Shown in pieces: positions 1 to 5,762 of a stretch of 7,299 nt of DNA (positions within the stretch are counted from its first letter, which is position 1; every line of letters begins with the position of its first letter). The stretch is from DASQHM01 sp035632095 (lineage in GTDB: Bacteria > Pseudomonadota > Alphaproteobacteria > Ferrovibrionales > Ferrovibrionaceae): NCBI GenBank assembly GCA_035632095.1, contig DASQHM010000071.1, positions 1 to 7,299 of the forward strand. The letters run 5' to 3'. A program made the position numbers and the translations under genes. The notes beneath the pieces are model-generated. The model worked only from the letters and a program-made list of their open reading frames with translations. It had not been told where the DNA came from and did not search any database.

Positions 1-1096
1 AAAGCTCGAAGCGCGTGCGGTCGTGGCGCTGCACCACCGGCTCCAGCACCAGCGGCATGCTTTGCCGCGTGGTGTAGGGCAGGAGGTAGCCGACCCGGAT
101 CCGATCCCGCCGCTTCGGCGCAAATTTGAATTGGCTGCGCGCCTTGGCGTCGGCGACCTGGCGTTCGATGACGCGGGCCTTGTGCTGCGCCACGCGAAAC
201 GTGAAGTCCTGGCTGACCGGCAGTGCGTGCAGATTGAAGACGTCGATCGACACTTGCGCATCGTTGGCCATCTCGACCTCGACGCGATGCACCAGGCGGC
301 GGCAAAACGCGTCGTATCCGCGCCAATCGCAGAGCGTCAATTGCATGTCGAGAAGGCGCGATAGGGCCAAATCGTGCTCCGGGTCGCGTTCGAGAACCAG
401 CTTGTAGAATTCCGCGGCGCGGTCGGGCATGCGCCATCGCTCGAACGTGCCGGCGGTTTCGAGCAGTGTCTCGACCTTGTCCGGCTGGAGCGCGAGAGCC
501 TTTTCCAGACATTGGGCGGCTTCGAGCTGCTTGTCCTGCCGGATCAAGGCGCGGCCGAGCACGATCCAACAGTTCGGGCTATCCGGCTCGAGGTCCACGG
601 CGCGGCGCGCGGCGGCTTCCGCTTCCACCGCTTCGCCCGACGCTTCCAGAACACAGCTCAAGTGAAAGGGGGTCAGCGAATTCGGCGGCAACAGCCGTTC
701 GGCCTTGCGATAGGGCTCGATAGCCTCCTCGAACCGCCCCAGTTTGCGCAGGACCTCACCGAGGTTGAACCAGGCGGCGCCGAAATCGGGCTTAAGTTCC
801 ACGGCTCGCTTGAAACTGACAAGCGCGCCGTCGAGGACGTTCATGCCGATCTGGGCATTGCCGAGGTTGTTGAAGGCTTCGGCGTAGTCGGGTTTCAGCG
901 CGATGGCGCGGGCGATCATGACGAAGGCAATGTCGTGACGCCTGAGCTGGTGGCATAGCAAGCCCATCAGGTTGAGCGCGTCGACGTTGTCGGGCTCGCT
1001 GTTCAGGACTTGAGAGTAGCCTTTGTGCGCCGAGCTGAAGTCATTGGCCTGGTGGTGGCGCAGTGCTTCTTGCAACAATTCTCGGGCTTGCGCCAT
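1..1096 (-). CDS. TPR-repeat GT41 (SPINDLY/OGT-like) glycosyltransferase, 5' part only
   Basis: The gene runs off the left edge; 365 codons are visible. From about residue 1 to 245 there are consecutive 34-residue TPR units, for example AEAFNNLGNAQIGMNVLDGA near residue 72 and AAWFNLGEVLRKLGRFEEAI near 107, each followed by an ALxLxPD-type turn (KPD at 68-70 and 102-104, EPD at 170-172, QPD at 204-206). A CDW motif (256-258) and LPVS (292-295) follow, typical of the linker in bacterial OGT-like proteins. RIRVGYLLPY at 332-341 begins the GT41 catalytic domain. The family transfers a sugar from a nucleotide donor, usually to Ser/Thr of proteins; donor and target here are unknown. The ATG at 1096 is chosen because an in-frame TGA lies directly upstream and GGAG sits 7 bases before it. 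The position matching human OGT His498 reads Gln345 in an ungapped alignment by eye. The gene is divergent from the methyltransferase at 1254. The family call is firm; catalytic competence cannot be judged because most of the domain is missing. Confidence 0.88.
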   Translation of the reverse strand, partial: MAQARELLQEALRHHQANDFSSAHKGYSQVLNSEPDNVDALNLMGLLCHQLRRHDIAFVMIARAIALKPDYAEAFNNLGNAQIGMNVLDGALVSFKRAVELKPDFGAAWFNLGEVLRKLGRFEEAIEPYRKAERLLPPNSLTPFHLSCVLEASGEAVEAEAAARRAVDLEPDSPNCWIVLGRALIRQDKQLEAAQCLEKALALQPDKVETLLETAGTFERWRMPDRAAEFYKLVLERDPEHDLALSRLLDMQLTLCDWRGYDAFCRRLVHRVEVEMANDAQVSIDVFNLHALPVSQDFTFRVAQHKARVIERQVADAKARSQFKFAPKRRDRIRVGYLLPYTTRQSMPLVLEPVVQRHDRTRFEL

Positions 1097-1103
1097 TCAT
1101 GGA

Positions 1104-1107
1104 CTCC
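1104..1107 (-). promoter_or_regulatory. Shine-Dalgarno site of the TPR/GT41 gene
   Basis: On the minus strand GGAG is followed by 7 bases and then the ATG at 1096. The sequence between (TCCATGA) contains a second ATG at 1100, out of frame, and its overlapping TGA closes the reading frame upstream of 1096. The real start is therefore well fixed. Confidence 0.6.
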
Positions 1108-1150
1108 AGGAAGTACTCGCGCGCGATCTTCGGCCTTGAGCCGTTTCCAT

Positions 1151-1198
1151 ATGGTTAACCAGTGGTTGCGCGCGCCGCGGTTCAATCTTCCTTAACCA
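1151..1198. promoter_or_regulatory. Divergent control region with AACCA/TGGTT half-sites, possible CtrA-type element
   Basis: The 157-bp gap between two divergent genes holds four copies of AACCA or its complement: TGGTT at 1152-1156, AACCA at 1157-1161, TGGTT at 1163-1167 and AACCA at 1194-1198. The first two form the perfect palindrome TGGTTAACCA; the second and third form AACCAGTGGTT. TTAACCA occurs twice, at 1155 and 1192. On the minus strand 1151-1158 reads TTAACCAT, which matches the half-site described for the alphaproteobacterial cell-cycle regulator CtrA. The full TTAA-N7-TTAA form is only partly met (TTAA-N7-TTGC at 1155-1169). No clear -35/-10 pair was found for either gene. The clustering is seen directly; binding by CtrA is inference. 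Confidence 0.35.
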
Positions 1199-1243
1199 CA
1201 CGGCGCGAAATTGCCGGTGAGGGGCGGCGGATTTGGCTGCTGT

Positions 1244-1249
1244 AGGAGG
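1244..1249 (+). promoter_or_regulatory. Shine-Dalgarno site fixing the methyltransferase start
   Basis: AGGAGG lies 4 bases before the ATG at 1254. It is the strongest ribosome binding site in the window and lies inside the 7-codon extension that would result from using the in-frame TTG at 1233. This favours the ATG. Confidence 0.65.
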
Positions 1250-1253
1250 CGTC

Positions 1254-2378
1254 ATGCGGCCGTTTGTCGATTTTTATCGCGCCAATAAGATTTCACCGGT
1301 CGCACAGGACATTTCCGACACCGAGCGTCATTTCGGCCGGCGCGACGCTCTATATAGGCACCTCGGTCTGGTTCCGGCCTGGCTCAGAGGCCGCTCCGTG
1401 ATCGAGTTCGGGCCGGGATCCGGCTACAACTCTCTCCACACGGCGAGCCTTTGCCCGCGCCGCTACGTGCTGGTCGACGGCAACCCGACCGGCCTTGACG
1501 CCGCGCGGTCCCTGCTCAAGGGCTTCGCCGCGACCGAATTCCAGTTCGCCGGAGCCCTGGTCGAGGACTTTGACACCGATGAGCGCTTCGATCTGGTGAT
1601 CTGCGAGGGGACCATTCCGTTTCAATTGGATCCGCCCGCGTTCCTTCGCGCCGTCGCCCGGTTCGCGGCGCGCGGCGGCATCGTCATCACCACATGCGTC
1701 GACGGCGTTTCGCTTTTGGCCGAGACGCTGCGACGGCTCGCTGCGGCGCTCCTGACCGCTCCCGAACAATCGACTGCCGACAAGCTTGCAATCCTGCTGC
1801 CGGTGTTTTCACCGCATCTCGCGACCCTCAAGGGCATGAGCCGTTCCCACGAAGACTGGATCCTGGATCAATTGATCCAGCCGCTGGTCGGCCGCTTGTT
1901 TCCAATCGCCGATGCGATTGCGGCGCTGGACGGGGATTTCGACGCGCATGGGTCGAGTCCGCGTTTCCTCGTCGACTGGCGCTGGCACAAGGAGATTCAC
2001 GGCGCTGCGGCGAATTACAACGGCGTGGCGTTGCAAAGTTACTATCGCAACCTGCACAATCTCGCGGACTACCGCTTCACCTCGGAGTCTCGAAACCCCG
2101 ACGCCAATCGCCGCTTTTTGGAACTGTGCGATAAGATCTATGCGGCATCCCAGCGCTATTGGCTGACACGGGACAATCAGGCCGTTGCCGATGTTTCGTT
2201 TTTGCTGCCGCAGGCCATGGTGGCTCTCGAGGTCGGGGCGCCTCTGTCCGCAAAGGCGCTGCAGGATTTCGTTGCCGTATTCGAGGGGTGGAGGAAATCC
2301 GGCCGGATGCAGGCGTTCGGGGAATTCGCGAGCTGGTTCGGCCGCGGCCAGCAATATTTGAGCCTTATGCGGCGGTAA
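1254..2378 (+). CDS. Class I SAM-dependent methyltransferase, substrate unknown
   Basis: A 374-residue protein. Residues 49-57 (VIEFGPGSG) are the SAM-binding glycine motif I after a first beta strand; VLVDGN at 72-77 supplies the acidic residue that usually holds the SAM ribose; FDLVICEGTIPFQ around 104-116 fits motif IV; and GGIVITT fits the strand after motif V. The Rossmann-like domain ends near residue 180. The remaining half (about 190-374) is rich in Trp and Tyr, with segments such as VDWRWHKEIHG and LQSYYRNLHNLADYRF, and I do not recognise it; it may bind the acceptor. No signal peptide or membrane segment is visible, so it should be cytosolic. The gene is divergent from the TPR/GT41 glycosyltransferase, which suggests but does not prove a role in modifying a glycan or glycoprotein. 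An in-frame TTG at 1233 would add seven residues. The fold is certain; the substrate is not. Confidence 0.85.
   Translation: MRPFVDFYRANKISPVAQDISDTERHFGRRDALYRHLGLVPAWLRGRSVIEFGPGSGYNSLHTASLCPRRYVLVDGNPTGLDAARSLLKGFAATEFQFAGALVEDFDTDERFDLVICEGTIPFQLDPPAFLRAVARFAARGGIVITTCVDGVSLLAETLRRLAAALLTAPEQSTADKLAILLPVFSPHLATLKGMSRSHEDWILDQLIQPLVGRLFPIADAIAALDGDFDAHGSSPRFLVDWRWHKEIHGAAANYNGVALQSYYRNLHNLADYRFTSESRNPDANRRFLELCDKIYAASQRYWLTRDNQAVADVSFLLPQAMVALEVGAPLSAKALQDFVAVFEGWRKSGRMQAFGEFASWFGRGQQYLSLMRR
1863..1880. repeat. 18-bp perfect palindrome inside the methyltransferase gene
   Basis: CTGGATCAATTGATCCAG is its own reverse complement over all 18 bases. It encodes part of the stretch ILDQLIQP in the C-terminal half of the methyltransferase. 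It may be chance, since codons for Leu-Asp-Gln-Leu-Ile-Gln can easily produce it. Confidence 0.5.
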
Positions 2379-2391
2379 GCGGCTCAAAGCG

Positions 2392-2408
2392 GCAGCCGTT
2401 GCGGCTGC
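2392..2408 (+). terminator. Short GC hairpin between the methyltransferase gene and mnmA, weak terminator candidate
   Basis: GCAGCCG, loop TTG, CGGCTGC make a perfect 7-bp stem 14 bases after the methyltransferase stop codon. No T-run follows, so intrinsic termination would be poor. The putative -35 box of mnmA overlaps the loop and the 3' arm. Confidence 0.25.
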
Positions 2409-2426
2409 GCCCCTATCGGCTATAGT
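2399..2426 (+). promoter_or_regulatory. Putative mnmA promoter placing the transcript start at or near the ATG
   Basis: TTGCGG (2399-2404), 16 bases, then TATAGT (2421-2426). The -10 box matches TATAAT at five of six bases, while the -35 matches only at TTG. Only seven bases separate the -10 box from the mnmA ATG, so a normally spaced start site would fall at about 2433-2434. No Shine-Dalgarno sequence precedes the ATG, which fits a leaderless or nearly leaderless mRNA. This is inference from spacing. Confidence 0.4.
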
Positions 2427-2433
2427 CCCGGCC

Positions 2434-3576
2434 ATGAATTCCATTGGTCTCAATCAGGCGCCGTCCGAGACGCGCGTCGTGGTGGCGATGTCGGGGGGCG
2501 TCGACTCCTCGGTCACGGCCGCCTTGCTCAAGGCCGAAGGCTATGACGTGGTCGGCGTCACTTTGCAGCTCTATGACCAGGGCACGGCGGCGAAGCGCAA
2601 GGGTGCCTGCTGCGCCGGCCAGGACATTCACGACGCGCGCCGCGTCGCCGAAACGCTCGACATTCCGCATTACGTGCTCGACTACGAACAACGCTTCCGC
2701 AAGGACGTGATCGAGGATTTCGCCGGCGCCTATGCCAAGGGCGAGACGCCAATTCCGTGCGTACGCTGCAATCAGACCGTCAAGTTCCGCGATCTGCTCA
2801 CGACCGCCCGCGATCTCGGCGCCGAGGCTCTGGCGACGGGCCACTACGTGCGGCGCAAGATGGGACCGGACGGCGCGGAGCTGCACCGGGCGCGCGAGGC
2901 TGCGCGCGACCAGAGCTACTTTCTCTTCGCCACGACCCGCGAGCAGCTTGACTTCCTGCGGTTTCCGCTCGGTGACCTGTCCAAGGGCGCAACCCGGGAG
3001 CTTGCCGAGCGCTTCCGCCTTCCGGTGGCGCGGAAGCCGGACAGCCAGGACATTTGTTTCGTGCCGCAGGGCCGTTATACGGACGTCGTGCGTCGCTTGC
3101 GGCCGGAAGCAGGCGAGCCCGGCGATATCGTCGATCTGGCCGGCCGCGTCCTCGGCCGGCACGAAGGCGTCATGCATTTCACGGTCGGACAGCGCCGCGG
3201 CCTTGGCGGGGGCTCGGCCGAGCCGCTGTTCGTCGTCCGCCTCGATGTCGAACGGCATCGCGTGATCGTCGGGCCGCGGCAGGCATTGGCGACCCGGCGC
3301 GTGCGGCTTCGCGATGCGAACTGGCTCGCCGACATTGACGCTGCCGGTCCGCTCGATGTTTCCGTACAGGTTCGCTCGACTCAGCGCCCCGTCGCGGCGC
3401 GAGTTGCCACGGATGCGGACAGTGTTTCGTGGGTCGAGTTCGCGGCGCCCGAGTTCGGCGTTTCTCCCGGCCAGGCTTGCGTCGTCTACGATGATACACG
3501 CGTGCTGGGCGGCGGCTGGATAGCGGCGGCGGAATCCGCTCGATCCATTGATACCGGCGACCACGCAGCGGCCTAA
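2434..3576 (+). CDS. mnmA: tRNA-uridine 2-sulfurtransferase MnmA (TrmU)
   Basis: The 380-residue product has the usual MnmA length. MnmA adenylates C2 of wobble uridine 34 in tRNA-Lys, -Glu and -Gln and replaces its oxygen with sulfur relayed from a cysteine desulfurase. The PP-loop SGGVDSS is at 20-26. PCVRCNQTVKF has Cys112, matching the catalytic Cys102 of E. coli MnmA, and SQDICFV has Cys208, matching Cys199, which carries the persulfide. RDQSYFL (158-164) and VGQRRGLG (251-258) are further family signatures, and the C-terminal part forms the two small beta domains. GACCAGQDIHDARR (58-71) is, as I recall it, the form seen in alphaproteobacterial members. The ATG at 2434 is preferred because the conserved core starts about 13 residues later and no better upstream start exists. 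No Shine-Dalgarno site is present. A tRNA gene follows 76 bases downstream, but its CAT anticodon is not an MnmA substrate. The identification is secure. Confidence 0.97.
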   Translation: MNSIGLNQAPSETRVVVAMSGGVDSSVTAALLKAEGYDVVGVTLQLYDQGTAAKRKGACCAGQDIHDARRVAETLDIPHYVLDYEQRFRKDVIEDFAGAYAKGETPIPCVRCNQTVKFRDLLTTARDLGAEALATGHYVRRKMGPDGAELHRAREAARDQSYFLFATTREQLDFLRFPLGDLSKGATRELAERFRLPVARKPDSQDICFVPQGRYTDVVRRLRPEAGEPGDIVDLAGRVLGRHEGVMHFTVGQRRGLGGGSAEPLFVVRLDVERHRVIVGPRQALATRRVRLRDANWLADIDAAGPLDVSVQVRSTQRPVAARVATDADSVSWVEFAAPEFGVSPGQACVVYDDTRVLGGGWIAAAESARSIDTGDHAAA

Positions 3577-3610
3577 GTGCCGGGCAGGACCGGGCAAATA
3601 AGCGCTCCAG

Positions 3611-3639
3611 TTGACAGGCCGATGGGCAGCCACTATATC
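3611..3639 (+). promoter_or_regulatory. Sigma-70-type promoter of the tRNA gene
   Basis: TTGACA (3611-3616) is a perfect -35 box, followed by an ideal 17-base spacer and TATATC (3634-3639), a fair -10 box. Transcription should start near 3646, giving a leader of about seven bases before the mature tRNA. The segment after the -10 box is GC-rich (CCCCGTCGC), a discriminator type that in E. coli stable-RNA promoters makes them sensitive to ppGpp. Stringent control here is inferred from that rule. Confidence 0.8.
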
Positions 3640-3652
3640 CCCGTCGCTTCGG

Positions 3653-3727
3653 GGCGGGGTAGCTCAGTGGTAGAGCAGGGGAATCATAATCCCTTGGTCG
3701 GGGGTTCAAATCCCTCCCCCGCTACCA
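3653..3727 (+). tRNA. tRNA with anticodon CAT (elongator Met most likely, Ile2 possible)
   Basis: A complete 75-base cloverleaf with encoded CCA. The acceptor arm is GGCGGGG (3653-3659) with CCCCGCT (3717-3723), ending in a G1-U72 wobble pair. The D arm is GCTC/GAGC (3662-3676). The anticodon stem is GGGGA (3678-3682) with TCCCT (3690-3694), and the loop is ATCATAA with CAT at 3685-3687. The variable region is TGGTC. The T arm is GGGGG, TTCAAAT, CCCTC (3700-3716), then discriminator A3724 and CCA at 3725-3727. It is not the initiator: the three consecutive G-C pairs at 29-31/39-41 are broken by A31-U39, C11-G24 is of elongator type, and there is no C1/A72 mismatch. A CAT anticodon serves elongator Met, or Ile if TilS converts C34 to lysidine. 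The part after the anticodon (CTTGGTCG-N3-GTTCAA) recalls E. coli ileX, so Ile2 stays open. Confidence 0.95.
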
Positions 3728-3736
3728 GATAAACAA

Positions 3737-3765
3737 GGACGCCCGCTCCCTTTACGTCCGCGGGC
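3737..3765 (+). terminator. Mutually exclusive GC hairpins after the tRNA, possible processing or termination signal
   Basis: Ten bases after the tRNA, GGACG (3737-3741) can pair with CGTCC (3755-3759). The adjoining CCCGC (3742-3746) can pair with GCGGG (3760-3764), extended by one pair to GCCCGC/GCGGGC. The two stems interlock without linker bases, so they should be alternatives rather than one pseudoknot. No T-run follows the second arm, so readthrough into the solute-binding protein gene is plausible. Confidence 0.3.
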
Positions 3766-3799
3766 CCGAAGCGATGCCGGCCCGCCTCCAACCTTGCCG

Positions 3800-5731
3800 G
3801 TGACGTCATTGCGTCCTCTTGCACTCTCGGCCTTACGCTCCGCGACAATGTTTGCTGCAACATTGGCTCTTGCGGTGGCATCGAGCGGCTTCGTCTCGGC
3901 CGCGCAGCTCTATGTGGAGACGCCGTATTTTGCCGATGACGTTGCACAAGGAAAGCTACCGCCTGTGGCGGCTCGCTTGCCCGAAAATCCGTCTGTCGCG
4001 ACGTTCGAAGGCGAGCGGCGCCCCGGCAAACCGGGCGGCGAAATCCATACGTTGATTGCGAGCGCGCGCGATCTCAGGCTGCTAGGCGTGTTCGGATATG
4101 CGCGGCTGGTCGGCTATGACGAGCACCTCGCCCTCCACCCCGATATCCTTCAAGCCTTCGAGGTGAACGACAATCGCATTTTCACCTTCCACTTGCGGCC
4201 GGGACATAAGTGGTCGGACGGCTCGCCGTTCACGTCGGAAGATTTTCGCTATTACTGGGAGGACATCGCCAACAATCCGGACCTGTCGCCGAACGGCCCG
4301 CCTAACGTGATGCTGGTGGACGGCATGCCGCCGCGCTTCGAGGTGATCGACGCCATCACCGTCCGCTATACCTGGAAAAAGCCGAACCCGCTGTTCCTGC
4401 CCGCGCTGGCCGGCGCCGCCGAGCTGTTCATCTACCGGCCCGCCCACTATCTGAAGCGCTATCACGCCAAATATGCGGATGTGCCGACGTTGCAAAAGGA
4501 GGTACAGGCGCGCCGGCTGTCGTCGTGGGCGGCGCTGCACAATTACCTCGATGCGATGTACCGATCGGACAATCCAGACTTGCCCACCCTGCAGCCGTGG
4601 ATGAACATCACGCAACCCCCGGCGACCCGGTTCGTCGCCGTCCGCAATCCCTACTTCCATCGCGTCGATGGGCAGGGGCATCAACTCCCCTACATCGACC
4701 GGGTCATCCTGACGCAATCGGCGGTGAGCCTCATTCCGGCCAAGGCCGCGGCCGGCGAAAGCGACCTGCAAGCGCGCTATCTGGATTTCGACAACTACAC
4801 GTTTCTACGCCAGTCCGAAAATCGGAGCCGCTACGACACGCTGCTTTGGCGTTCGGGCACGGGCGCGCATTTCGCGCTCTACCCGAACCTCAACGCCGAC
4901 GACGCCGTCTGGCGCAACATATTCCGGGATGCGCGGTTCCGCCACGCGCTTTCACTGGCGATCGATCGAGATTTGATCAATCAGTCCCTGTTCTTCGGCC
5001 TGGCGGCCGGCGGCAATGACACCGTGTTGCCCGAAAGTCCATTGTTCATGCCGGAATACGCTGCGCGTTGGACCGGACATGATCCGGCGCGCGCCAACCG
5101 GATGCTCGACGATATGGGCCTGACGCAACGCAACAGCCGCGGTCTGAGACTTCTGCCCGACGGGCGGCCGATGGAACTCATTGTCGAGACGGCCGGAGAG
5201 GATTCCGAACAGGTCGACGTGCTGCAGCTCATCCAGGACGATTGGCGCAAGATCGGCATCAAGCTTCTGGCCAAGCCGTCGCAAAGAAATCTGTTTCGCG
5301 AGCGCATCTACGCGGGCAAGACCTTGATGTCGGTGTGGTCGGGGCTCGACAACGGCATCCCGACCCCCGACATGAGCCCGGCGGAATTGGCGCCGACCAG
5401 TCAAACCGGGCTTTCTTGGCCGAAATGGGGGCAGTGGTTCGAGACCGGAGGACGGTCCGGCGAGAAACCCGATCTCCCGGCCGCCGAGCAACTCATCCAG
5501 CTGAACGAACAATGGTCGCTGGCGGCGACGACGCCGGAACGTGCCAAGGTCTGGCAGAAGATGCTCGAAATCGACGCCGAAGAGCAGTTCGACATCGGGG
5601 TCATCCGCGAGGTGCCGCAGCCTATCGTCGTGCGCCGAAACCTGCACAACGTTCCGCGGAAAGGCATCTTCAACTGGGATCCGGGCTCCCTGCTCGGCAT
5701 CTACCGTCCCGACACGTTTTGGCTCGATTGA
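3800..5731 (+). CDS. ABC transporter solute-binding protein, family 5 (peptide/nickel type)
   Basis: A large 643-residue periplasmic binding protein. Residues 1-34 form a signal peptide: Arg5 and Arg13, a hydrophobic run with ATLALAVA, then a cut after VSA before AQLYVE. KPGGEIHTLIAS (77-88) opens the mature fold. FHLRPGHKWSDGSPFTSEDF around 130-149 is the SBP_bac_5 signature (LRxGxxWxDGxPxTxxD). RNPYFHRVDGQGHQLPYIDR and, later, FRHALSLAIDR are further recurrent family segments. Such proteins deliver oligopeptides, nickel chelates or related solutes to an ABC permease; the ligand cannot be read from the sequence. No permease or ATPase gene lies in the window. The start is uncertain: TTG 3794, GTG 3800 and TTG 3809 all keep the signal peptide, none has a clear ribosome binding site, and the first ATG (3848) would remove the basic N-terminus. 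The RsmB-family gene begins 31 bases after the stop, so cotranscription is likely. Confidence 0.9.
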   Translation: MTSLRPLALSALRSATMFAATLALAVASSGFVSAAQLYVETPYFADDVAQGKLPPVAARLPENPSVATFEGERRPGKPGGEIHTLIASARDLRLLGVFGYARLVGYDEHLALHPDILQAFEVNDNRIFTFHLRPGHKWSDGSPFTSEDFRYYWEDIANNPDLSPNGPPNVMLVDGMPPRFEVIDAITVRYTWKKPNPLFLPALAGAAELFIYRPAHYLKRYHAKYADVPTLQKEVQARRLSSWAALHNYLDAMYRSDNPDLPTLQPWMNITQPPATRFVAVRNPYFHRVDGQGHQLPYIDRVILTQSAVSLIPAKAAAGESDLQARYLDFDNYTFLRQSENRSRYDTLLWRSGTGAHFALYPNLNADDAVWRNIFRDARFRHALSLAIDRDLINQSLFFGLAAGGNDTVLPESPLFMPEYAARWTGHDPARANRMLDDMGLTQRNSRGLRLLPDGRPMELIVETAGEDSEQVDVLQLIQDDWRKIGIKLLAKPSQRNLFRERIYAGKTLMSVWSGLDNGIPTPDMSPAELAPTSQTGLSWPKWGQWFETGGRSGEKPDLPAAEQLIQLNEQWSLAATTPERAKVWQKMLEIDAEEQFDIGVIREVPQPIVVRRNLHNVPRKGIFNWDPGSLLGIYRPDTFWLD

Positions 5732-5762
5732 CCCGAACGCAGGCAACACCGGACATTGTTAT

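Noticed and set aside
374..958. A 194-codon plus-strand frame within the TPR gene
   Set aside because: The minus strand gives clear TPR repeats in this region; the plus-strand frame mirrors their periodic composition and resembles no family.
2413..3633. A 406-codon open frame on the minus strand opposite mnmA
   Set aside because: It lies entirely antisense to the certain mnmA gene, its protein is Arg/Ala-rich without recognisable domains, and such long shadow frames are usual in GC-rich DNA.
3639..3654. CCCCG/CGGGG hairpin before the tRNA as an attenuator
   Set aside because: It overlaps the last base of the -10 box and the first bases of the mature tRNA acceptor; the start site near 3646 would leave most of the 5' arm untranscribed.
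3737..3764. H-type pseudoknot formed by GGACG-CCCGC and CGTCC-GCGGG
   Set aside because: Both crossing linkers would have zero length, which is sterically implausible, so I kept it only as alternative hairpins.
3684..3947. Minus-strand frame of 87 codons ending in AGEGFEPPTKGL
   Set aside because: The GEGFEPPT-type tail is a known artefact of translating the antisense strand of a tRNA gene; it lies over the tRNA at 3653-3727. The rest is antisense to the signal-peptide region of the solute-binding protein.
4952..5749. Minus-strand frames of 265 codons here and 229 codons at 4082-4771
   Set aside because: Both are antisense to the solute-binding protein, whose family signatures run along the whole plus-strand frame.
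5541..5762. N-terminal extension of the RsmB-family protein to 528 residues
   Set aside because: The extra 74 codons lie out of frame inside the end of the solute-binding protein gene and are Ser/Arg-rich as expected for a shadow; the ATG at 5763 gives the normal family length.
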